Source: Rhodoligotrophos sp. CJ14
GTDB lineage: Bacteria > Pseudomonadota > Alphaproteobacteria > Rhizobiales > Im1
Reading direction: 5' to 3'
Assembly: GCF_038811545.1 (NCBI RefSeq)
Contig: NZ_CP133319.1
Location: forward strand, 806,001-870,000
Length of the DNA stretch: 64,000 nucleotides
Every line of letters begins with the position of its first letter. Within the stretch, counting starts at the first letter, position 1. The translations under genes and the position numbers were made by a program. This document shows positions 57,405 through 64,000 of this stretch, in pieces. A model generated the notes under the pieces. It did no database searches. It was not told the DNA's origin and saw nothing but the letters and a program-made list of their open reading frames with translations.

Positions 57405-57416
57405 CCTAAGGTGGAA

Positions 57417-57436
57417 GCGCCGGTGCAAGCCGGCGC
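57417..57436. terminator. stem-loop terminator between convergent genes
   Basis: GCGCCGG and CCGGCGC pair perfectly around a six-base loop, followed on the plus strand by a moderately T-rich stretch (CTCTGCTTTATT). It lies between the small hypothetical gene and the end of the DAHP synthase gene and could serve the plus-strand transcript and perhaps both. Confidence 0.6.
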
Positions 57437-57443
57437 CTCTGCT

Positions 57444-58835
57444 TTATTCGGCGGCGTCCATCGCCTCCTCGTCATCGACGAAGCGCGGGCCTTCCTTCTT
57501 CAGCTCCTCCGCGATCAGGAACGCCATCTCCAGCGCCTGGTCGGCATTCAGTCTGGGATCACAGAAAGTGTGATAGCGGTCGGACAGGTCCGCCTCTGTG
57601 AGCAGATGGGCGCCGCCGATGCATTCGGTGACATTCTTGCCGGTCATCTCCACATGGATGCCGCCCGCATGGGTTCCTTCCGCCTGGTGCACCGCCATGA
57701 ACCGGCGCACCTCGCTCATGATCTGATCGAAGGGCCGCGTCTTATAACCCGTCGATGCCTTGATCGTGTTGCCATGCATCGGATCGCAGGACCACACGAC
57801 CGTCCGTCCGGCCCGGCTGACCGCGCGAATGAGGCCCGGCAGGTGCTTCTCCACCTTATCCGCCCCGAACCGGCAGATCAGCGTTAATCGCCCACCCTCA
57901 TTGGCAGGATTGAGAATATCGATCAGCCGCAGCAGCTCATCCGGCGTGAGGCTCGGCCCGCATTTGATGCCGATCGGGTTCTGCACGCCACGGGCATATT
58001 CCACATGCGCCCCATCCGGCTGCCGCGTCCGATCGCCGATCCACAGCATATGGCCCGACGTCGCATACCAGTCGCCCGAGGTCGAATCGATGCGGGTGAG
58101 CGCCTGCTCATAGCCGAGCAGCAAAGCCTCGTGGCTCGTGAAGAAATCGGTCTGCCGCAACTGCGGCGCCGTGTCCGCGTTGATGCCGATCGCCCGCATG
58201 AAGTCGAGCGTCTCGGTCAGCCGGTCCGCGAGCGCCTGGTAACGGGCATTGGCTGGGCTGTCGCGCAGGAAACCCAGCGTCCAATTATGGACATGCTCGA
58301 GATTGGCATAGCCGCCCTGTGCGAAGGCACGCAGCAGGTTGAGCGTTGCCGCCGATTGCCGATAGGCCTCGAGCTGCCGCTCTGGGCTCGGCATGCGCGC
58401 CTCCGCCGTGAACTCGTTCGAGTTGATGATGTCGCCGCGATAGGACGGCAGCGTGACACCGTTGATGGTCTCGGTATCCGACGAGCGCGGCTTGGCGAAC
58501 TGGCCGGCGATCCGCCCGACCTTGACCACCGGTGAGGATGCGCCGAAGGTCAGCACGATGGCCATCTGCAGGAACACCCGGAAGAAGTCCCGGATATTGT
58601 CGGCAGAATGCTCCTCGAAGCTTTCCGCGCAATCGCCCCCCTGCAACAGGAAGCCCTTGCCTTCCGCCACCCGCGCGAGCTTGCGCTTGAGCTTGCGTGC
58701 CTCGCCTGCAAAAACCAGCGGTGGAAAGCCTTTGAGCTGTGCCTCGACCGCACCCAGCCGCTCTGCATCCGGATAATCCGGCATCTGGACCACCGGCCTA
58801 GAACGCCATGACTCGGGTGCCCATTGCTGCGTCAT
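57444..58835 (-). CDS. aroG: class II 3-deoxy-7-phosphoheptulonate (DAHP) synthase
   Basis: A 463-residue plant-type (class II) DAHP synthase, the first enzyme of aromatic amino acid synthesis. Motifs seen: the N-terminal [30 protein letters not shown] with the metal-site Cys, and CDPMHGNT plus [11 protein letters not shown] toward the C-terminus. Length is typical. It has its own upstream region of about 245 bases before DUF2093, in which I see no other feature. Confidence 0.94.
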   Translation of the reverse strand: MTQQWAPESWRSRPVVQMPDYPDAERLGAVEAQLKGFPPLVFAGEARKLKRKLARVAEGKGFLLQGGDCAESFEEHSADNIRDFFRVFLQMAIVLTFGASSPVVKVGRIAGQFAKPRSSDTETINGVTLPSYRGDIINSNEFTAEARMPSPERQLEAYRQSAATLNLLRAFAQGGYANLEHVHNWTLGFLRDSPANARYQALADRLTETLDFMRAIGINADTAPQLRQTDFFTSHEALLLGYEQALTRIDSTSGDWYATSGHMLWIGDRTRQPDGAHVEYARGVQNPIGIKCGPSLTPDELLRLIDILNPANEGGRLTLICRFGADKVEKHLPGLIRAVSRAGRTVVWSCDPMHGNTIKASTGYKTRPFDQIMSEVRRFMAVHQAEGTHAGGIHVEMTGKNVTECIGGAHLLTEADLSDRYHTFCDPRLNADQALEMAFLIAEELKKEGPRFVDDEEAMDAAE

Positions 58836-59080
58836 CTCACAACTCCAAAAGCGGTCGACCCATCAGCCGCGGGTCCAAGAATGCTCCACTCGATCGCTGT
58901 TTGCTGGCTCACCAGAGCGGGTCTCGCCACGCCCGGGATCTTGAGCGCCGTCTGTCCAGGCTATGCGCCGACGGCTCTTCCCCAACAATAGCCGGCTTAT
59001 ACACGGGGGAAGCTGATGTGGAAAGGCGCGAATGCCACCGGCCATAATTTGTTTGCGAGGGGCTCGAGGCGCCAGTCTGC

Positions 59081-59305
59081 TCAGCGGATGCGGTTCAGCT
59101 CCACATAGCGCTGCATAGAAATATCGGCATTGGCATAGACCTCCTGCCGCTCGACGTTCCAATAGCGCACGAGATCCATGGGGATCGCCTCGCCCGTCAC
59201 CGAGCAGCGGACGAAATCGCCGGGCACGACCACCTGATAATCGCCATCGAGATAGCGAAGCTTGGCTTCGCGGCCGCCAATGAATTTGGGTTCGTATCTG
59301 TTCAT
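59081..59305 (-). CDS. DUF2093 domain-containing protein
   Basis: A 74-residue protein matching DUF2093: MNRYEPKF at the start, a strand-rich middle (LDGDYQVVVPGDFVRCSVTG with one Cys) and LVRYWNVERQEVYA. GGAG lies before the ATG. It follows xseA by 58 bases on the same strand, an arrangement often seen in Alphaproteobacteria. The function is unknown. Confidence 0.85.
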   Translation of the reverse strand: MNRYEPKFIGGREAKLRYLDGDYQVVVPGDFVRCSVTGEAIPMDLVRYWNVERQEVYANADISMQRYVELNRIR

Positions 59306-59363
59306 GTCTCAACTCCGCCACAGAGTGTAATGCTTGAGGGCTTAAACAACCAGTAGCCCAACT

Positions 59364-60842
59364 TCAAAAAAGCTCACCCTGCGACCCCGACGAGCCGGGT
59401 TCGCGGGCCTTTCGGCGCGGTAGCATCGGCGAAACGGCTGTGCCCTGCTCACCTCCGATGCGCGCGGCCCGTTCACCATCCTGAAAACGCAGCACAACCT
59501 CCTGACCAGGTCTCGTCTCTTCAGCTTTGCGCAGGGGATGCCCGGCATCGAGCACCAGCGCATAGCCGCGTTTGAGCACGGATTCAAAGCCGAGTGAGCT
59601 GAGGAGCTTGCCTTGCGTGTCGAGCCGGGAGGCGAGGTCGGTGAGCCTGCGCCGGACAGCGCGCTGCGCCCGGCCATCGAGCGATGCAAGCTGCTGCCGC
59701 TCGCGGACGCAGTGAGCCAGCAGCACCCGCCCATTGAGGCGACCCGCGCAGGCCGTCAGGGCATGTCGGTGATGGTGTGTATTGGCGCGCAACGCGCTCG
59801 TAAGCCGTCCGGCTGCCATATCGAAGCGCTGCCGGGCAAGCGACAGGATGTCCTGTGGCCGCGCAAGCCCTCGAGCCGCAGATCTGACCCTTTGCCGACG
59901 CTCGTCGATATGGCGGCGCATCGCTCCGGCATGGCGAAGGCTCAAGCCGTCCACGATCCCGATCAGCTCCTGGCGCACGGGCACCGCGCATTCCGCCGCG
60001 GCCGTCGGCGTCGGGCAGCGCAAGTCCGCCGCATGATCGATGAGCGTTGTGTCGGTCTCATGCCCGACCGCCGAGATCAGCGGGATCTCGCTTTCAGCCG
60101 CCGCTCGCACCACCTCCTCTTCGTTGAAGCCCCAGAGGTCCTCGAGCGACCCGCCGCCTCGGGCAACGATGATCACATGCGGCCTCGGCACCGGTCCGCC
60201 GGGGGCGATGGCATTGAATCCGCGAATGGCAGCGGCAACCTCGGCAGCACAGGTCTCCCCCTGCACCCGGACCGGCCAGACCAGCACATGCCGCGGAAAG
60301 CGATCAGACAGTCTGTGCAGAATGTCCCGAATGACCGCCCCCGTCGGTGAGGTCACCACCCCGATCACGCCGGGCAGGAACGGCACCTTCACCTTGCGCG
60401 CGGCATCGAACAAGCCTTCGGCTGCAAGCTTGCGCCTCCGCTCCTCGAGCAGCGCCATGAGCGCGCCGATCCCCGCTGGCTCTAGCGTTTCGATGACGAT
60501 CTGATATTTCGACGAGTTGGGATAGGTGGTGAGCCGGCCCGTGGCGATGACCTCGAGCCCCTCCTGGGGCTTGAACCGCAACCGCGCGAAGCTTGACCGC
60601 CAGATCACCGCATCGATCTTGGCAGTCTCGTCCTTGAGCGCGAAATAGCAGTGGCCGGATGAATGTTGCCCGCGAAAGCCGCTGATCTCGCCTCTGACTC
60701 GCACGAAGGAGAACGCATCCTCCACTGTGCGCTTGAGCGCGAATGCAAGCTCGCTGACCGAAACCTCCACGATATTGGCTGCGGGCCTCTCGGGAGCGCT
60801 TTGAGCGACTGGCCACCCGGCGGCGCTTGCCTCATTGGACAT
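59364..60842 (-). CDS. xseA: exodeoxyribonuclease VII large subunit
   Basis: A 492-residue protein. The N-terminal OB-fold ([32 protein letters not shown]) is followed by the catalytic domain with [33 protein letters not shown] and SAVGHETD, then the long coiled-coil region and C-terminal strand. It degrades single-stranded DNA with the XseB subunit, which is not in the window. The ATG at 60842 fits the family start better than one at 60872. It is divergent from purD with about 108 bases between. Confidence 0.94.
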   Translation of the reverse strand: MSNEASAAGWPVAQSAPERPAANIVEVSVSELAFALKRTVEDAFSFVRVRGEISGFRGQHSSGHCYFALKDETAKIDAVIWRSSFARLRFKPQEGLEVIATGRLTTYPNSSKYQIVIETLEPAGIGALMALLEERRRKLAAEGLFDAARKVKVPFLPGVIGVVTSPTGAVIRDILHRLSDRFPRHVLVWPVRVQGETCAAEVAAAIRGFNAIAPGGPVPRPHVIIVARGGGSLEDLWGFNEEEVVRAAAESEIPLISAVGHETDTTLIDHAADLRCPTPTAAAECAVPVRQELIGIVDGLSLRHAGAMRRHIDERRQRVRSAARGLARPQDILSLARQRFDMAAGRLTSALRANTHHHRHALTACAGRLNGRVLLAHCVRERQQLASLDGRAQRAVRRRLTDLASRLDTQGKLLSSLGFESVLKRGYALVLDAGHPLRKAEETRPGQEVVLRFQDGERAARIGGEQGTAVSPMLPRRKAREPGSSGSQGELF

Positions 60843-60949
60843 GATACTCGAATCCTGTTTTCTGAGCGCCATCTGATGCTAATAAGAGCTTAAGTTCAAG
60901 GTGCGGGCGTCTGCGGCCGCGCTCAACCAGCAGTTTGGATAGGGCCTTA

Positions 60950-62227
60950 ATGAACATCCTGGTGATCGGGTCGGGTGGCCGCGAGCACGCCTTATGTTGG
61001 GCAATCAGTGCAAGTCCTCTGCTAGATAGGCTTTTCTGCGCGCCCGGCAATGGCGGCATCGGTGAGGTTGCGGAGCTTGTTGCGGATCTCGCCATATCTG
61101 ACCACGCCGCGATCATCGAGTTCTGCCGCACACAGAAGATAGAGCTGGTGGTGGTCGGCCCCGAGGCCCCCCTCGTTGCGGGACTGGTGGATGATCTCAC
61201 CCGCGCCGGCATCAAGGCCTTCGGCCCCTCCGCCGCCGCGGCTAGGCTCGAAGGGTCGAAAGCCTTCACCAAGGAATTCTGCGCGCGCCACAATATACCA
61301 ACCGCCGCTTTCGCAAGGTTCAGCGACCCCCAAGCCGCCAAGGCCTATCTCGGCAAGACCGCGCCGATCGTCCTCAAGGCCGACGGGCTGGCGGCTGGCA
61401 AAGGCGTGATCATCGCAACCACCCCGGCCGAGGCCCACGCTGCTGTCGATGACATTTTGGGCGGACAGTTCGGGACCGCCGGCCGCGAGATCGTCATCGA
61501 GGAATTCCTCGAAGGCGAGGAGGCAAGCTTCTTCGTGCTGGTTGACGGGACGCATGGCCTTCCCCTCGCCACGGCCCAAGATCATAAGCGCGTCGGCGAC
61601 GGCGACACAGGTCCCAATACCGGCGGCATGGGCGCCTATTCCCCCGCCCCGGTGATGACCCAGGAGATGATCGACCGGACCATGCGCGAGATCATCGCGC
61701 CAACCATTGCTGGAATGGCTGCCGAAGGGGCACCTTATAAGGGCGTTCTCTATGCAGGCCTGATGATCACATCGGCAGGGCCGAAGCTCATCGAGTATAA
61801 TTGCCGGTTCGGTGATCCCGAATGCCAGGTGCTCATGATGCGCCTCAAATCCGATATCGTGCCCGCTCTGCTCGCCAGCGTCGATGGCGAGCTCGGCGAT
61901 TTCGATCTGCGCTGGCACGATGAAGCGGCCCTCACCGTTGTCATGGCGGCAAATGGCTATCCCGGCGATTACGTCAAGGGCACCGAGATCCGCAATCTCG
62001 GCCATGCGGCTGAGGTCGAGGGGGTCGAGATCTTCCATGCCGGCACACGCCGCGACGGCGACAAAATCCTTGCCAATGGCGGCCGGGTGCTCAATGTGAC
62101 CGCCATCGGCACGACCCTCGCGCAGGCGCAGGCCCGCGCCTATGCGGCGGTGGATCGGATCGATTGGCCCGAAGGCTTCTGCCGCCGAGACATTGGCTGG
62201 CGCGCACTCGGCCGGTCATCCGGCTGA
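60950..62227 (+). CDS. purD: phosphoribosylamine-glycine ligase
   Basis: A 425-residue ATP-grasp enzyme of purine synthesis. The N-terminus [19 protein letters not shown] is diagnostic, with [14 protein letters not shown], the ATP-binding [14 protein letters not shown], and [12 protein letters not shown] following in order. The ATG at 60950 is used; a start at 60935 adds five residues not seen in the family. It is followed 46 bases later by a dehalogenase-like hydrolase. Confidence 0.96.
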   Translation: MNILVIGSGGREHALCWAISASPLLDRLFCAPGNGGIGEVAELVADLAISDHAAIIEFCRTQKIELVVVGPEAPLVAGLVDDLTRAGIKAFGPSAAAARLEGSKAFTKEFCARHNIPTAAFARFSDPQAAKAYLGKTAPIVLKADGLAAGKGVIIATTPAEAHAAVDDILGGQFGTAGREIVIEEFLEGEEASFFVLVDGTHGLPLATAQDHKRVGDGDTGPNTGGMGAYSPAPVMTQEMIDRTMREIIAPTIAGMAAEGAPYKGVLYAGLMITSAGPKLIEYNCRFGDPECQVLMMRLKSDIVPALLASVDGELGDFDLRWHDEAALTVVMAANGYPGDYVKGTEIRNLGHAAEVEGVEIFHAGTRRDGDKILANGGRVLNVTAIGTTLAQAQARAYAAVDRIDWPEGFCRRDIGWRALGRSSG

Positions 62228-62273
62228 GCCTGGCCCGCAGCACTGGATCTGGCAACGAGCGGAGGACGGACCC

Positions 62274-63176
62274 ATGCAGGATTTCTTTCCAGGTTTCGAC
62301 AGCCGCCGCGTGAACACATTCGGTGCCGAGATCGCCCTGCGCATTGGAGGTTCAGGTCCAGCCCTCGTGCTGCTGCATGGCTATCCACAAACCCATGCCA
62401 TGTGGCACAAGCTGGCGCCGGGCCTGGCCGAACACTTCACTCTGGTGCTGCCGGATTTGCGCGGCTATGGCGCCTCGTCCTGCCCGCCCAATGATCCTGA
62501 CAACTTCACCTACTCCAAGCGCGCCATGGCTCAGGACGTGCTGCAGCTCATGCAGCAGCTTGGCTTCCGCAGCTTCATGGTGGCTGGCCATGACCGGGGC
62601 GCGCGCGTTGCCTATCGCCTGGCGCTGGATGAGCCCGAAGCAGTACGCCGCCTCGCAGTGCTCGATATCATTCCCACTTATGAGATGTGGGCAAATTTCT
62701 CCGTCAAGCTGGCGATGAACACCTATCACTGGCTGTTCCTGGCCCAGCCCCATCCCTTGCCCGAGATGCTCATCGAGCCGCGCGCCCGGGAATTTCTCGA
62801 TTACACCTTGGCGAGCTGGTCAGGAACGCGCGATCTCAGCCCATTCGCGCCCGAGGCGCTCGCCGCCTATCGTGACGCCTTCGCCGCACCAGGCCGGGTC
62901 TCGGCGAGCTGTGCGGATTATCGTGCGGGCCAGACCTATGATTTCGATGCTGACAAGGCCGATCATGACGCCGGGCGCATGATCACCTCGCCGCTGCTCG
63001 CGCTCTGGGGGGATACGGGCTTTCCAGCCAACATCGCAACACCGCTCGACATTTGGAAACGCTGGGCGATAGATGTGCGGGGACAGGCGATCTCTGCCGG
63101 CCATTTCCTGGCAGAGGAAGCAGCCGATGCGGTATTGGCGAGCCTCATTCCGTTTCTTAAAGAAGAGACCGCCTGA
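62274..63176 (+). CDS. haloacid dehalogenase of the fluoroacetate dehalogenase type (alpha/beta fold)
   Basis: A 300-residue alpha/beta hydrolase; GGAGG lies eight bases before the ATG. It keeps every key residue known for fluoroacetate dehalogenase from Rhodopseudomonas: nucleophile Asp107 in GHDRGAR, substrate-carboxylate ligands Arg108 and Arg111, acid Asp131 in LDIIPTYEMW, halide-site His152, Trp153 and Tyr216 (in ADYRAG), and His277 in AGHF. All are offset by exactly three positions from the reference enzyme. It should hydrolyse fluoro- or chloroacetate to glycolate, though an epoxide hydrolase or unrelated haloacid role cannot be excluded. It follows purD and precedes a kinase-like gene by 23 bases. 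Confidence 0.88.
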   Translation: MQDFFPGFDSRRVNTFGAEIALRIGGSGPALVLLHGYPQTHAMWHKLAPGLAEHFTLVLPDLRGYGASSCPPNDPDNFTYSKRAMAQDVLQLMQQLGFRSFMVAGHDRGARVAYRLALDEPEAVRRLAVLDIIPTYEMWANFSVKLAMNTYHWLFLAQPHPLPEMLIEPRAREFLDYTLASWSGTRDLSPFAPEALAAYRDAFAAPGRVSASCADYRAGQTYDFDADKADHDAGRMITSPLLALWGDTGFPANIATPLDIWKRWAIDVRGQAISAGHFLAEEAADAVLASLIPFLKEETA

Positions 63177-63199
63177 ACAATGCGAGGAACCAACTGGGA

Positions 63200-64000
63200 A
63201 TGAGCAACAGCACGGTAGAGCGGATTGATCGCCAGAAGGAGTTTTCCGGGGTGGACGCGGTGCGACCGGCGCATCGCTTCGATGAGGGCAGTCTTGCGGC
63301 CTATATGGCCGATCACGTGGAGGGCTTTCGCGGGCCTATCACGGTGGAGCAGTTCAAGGGCGGCCAGTCCAATCCCACCTACCGGATCACGGCTCACTCG
63401 GGCCGCTACGTGTTGCGCCGCAAGCCGCCGGGTAAGCTCCTGCCCTCCGCACACGCGGTTGATCGCGAATATCGGGTGATCGCCGCTCTCCATGCACAGG
63501 GCTTTCCCGTGGCGCGCCCCTATGTGCTTTGCGATGACGACAGCGTCATCGGCACCGCCTTCTATATCATGGACTTCGTGGATGGGCGGGTGTTCTGGGA
63601 GCCCTTCGCCCCCGGCATATCCCCCAAGGAGCGCGGCGCCATCTACGATTCACTGAACGCGACCATCGCCCGGCTGCACAGCTTTGACTACAATGCCATC
63701 GCTCTTGGCGACTTCGGAAAGGCCCAGGGCTATGTGGCGCGCCAGATCAAGCGCTGGTCTGAGCAATACCGTGCCTCGGAGACCAAGAAGGTCCCGGAAA
63801 TGGACCGGTTGATGACATGGCTCCCCGAGGCCTGCCCGGAAACCACCGAAGCTGCCCTTGTGCATGGTGACTTCCGCCTCGACAACACCATCATTGCAGC
63901 CGCAGAGCCGCAAGTGCTTGCCGTTCTTGACTGGGAGCTCTCGACGATCGGCGATCCGATCGCTGATTTCACCTACCACCTGATGCAGTGGCGAATGCCG
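63200..64000 (+). CDS. ACAD10/11-type phosphotransferase, truncated by window end
   Basis: The first 267 residues of a protein kinase-fold phosphotransferase; the gene runs off the window. QFKGGQSNPTYRI begins the N-lobe, VLRRKPPGKLLPSAHAVDRE supplies the ATP-site Lys, and the catalytic loop is HGDFRLDN followed by the metal-binding LDWELSTIGDP. These match the aminoglycoside phosphotransferase-like domain of ACAD10/ACAD11, which phosphorylates hydroxyacyl-CoA in mammals; in bacteria such genes often sit near acyl-CoA dehydrogenases. The ATG at 63200 follows the dehalogenase by 23 bases, so the pair is probably one operon. Confidence 0.88.
   Translation, partial: MSNSTVERIDRQKEFSGVDAVRPAHRFDEGSLAAYMADHVEGFRGPITVEQFKGGQSNPTYRITAHSGRYVLRRKPPGKLLPSAHAVDREYRVIAALHAQGFPVARPYVLCDDDSVIGTAFYIMDFVDGRVFWEPFAPGISPKERGAIYDSLNATIARLHSFDYNAIALGDFGKAQGYVARQIKRWSEQYRASETKKVPEMDRLMTWLPEACPETTEAALVHGDFRLDNTIIAAAEPQVLAVLDWELSTIGDPIADFTYHLMQWRMP

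Noticed and set aside
61022-62038. 338-residue minus-strand open frame
   Set aside because: Antisense to purD, whose motifs are complete.

Overview
This 64 kb window is high-GC bacterial chromosome, densely coded on both strands, with no rRNA, tRNA, CRISPR array, prophage or insertion sequence that I can recognise. Gene content (complete hopanoid pathway with HpnC/D/E, class II DAHP synthase, DUF2093 beside xseA, archaeal-size phosphatidylserine decarboxylase, MttB-type methyltransferases with Arg-rich tails) points to an alphaproteobacterium, most likely of the order Hyphomicrobiales (Rhizobiales). That placement is inference from family knowledge, not a search.

Region 1-15.3 kb is the most unusual part: a corrinoid-dependent methyl-transfer island. 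It holds an MttB-superfamily methyltransferase without pyrrolysine, an amidase, a pterin-binding methyltetrahydrofolate methyltransferase coupled to a small PF13769 ('virulence factor') protein, a RACo-type corrinoid reactivase, a B12-binding corrinoid protein, a betaine-homocysteine-type S-methyltransferase, a DUF1638 protein, a two-cluster 4Fe-4S protein, a GcvA-like LysR regulator and an EamA exporter. Together they look like a route that takes methyl groups off a quaternary or tertiary amine and passes them to folate and homocysteine. Four of the proteins carry Arg-rich termini. Inverted repeats sit in the divergent control regions.

Region 15.4-20.4 kb carries alanine dehydrogenase, an alpha/beta hydrolase, a ThDP-dependent acetolactate-synthase-like enzyme and an NRAMP-like transporter that lacks the family's Met-Pro-His metal motif. 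Region 20.5-32.1 kb is a polyamine island: two glutamine-synthetase-like ligases, a PuuB-like oxidase, agmatinase, a PotFGHI-type putrescine/spermidine ABC importer and a class III aminotransferase.

Region 32.4-44.5 kb is the hopanoid locus: hpnC, dxs, hpnD, hpnE, shc (hpnF), hpnG, then hpnH and hpnN on the opposite strand. A dxs copy lies inside the squalene operon, so precursor supply and triterpenoid synthesis are probably co-expressed. Region 44.5-50.9 kb is membrane and envelope: a Cys-rich exported protein, pssA and psd (phosphatidylethanolamine synthesis), an Atm1/HMT1-like ABC exporter and a LysM-domain membrane protein. The remainder is housekeeping: LOG-family phosphoribohydrolase, RarD-like transporter, citramalate synthase, cysS, class II DAHP synthase, DUF2093, xseA and purD. 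The window ends with a hydrolase that keeps every catalytic residue of fluoroacetate dehalogenase and a truncated ACAD10-type phosphotransferase.
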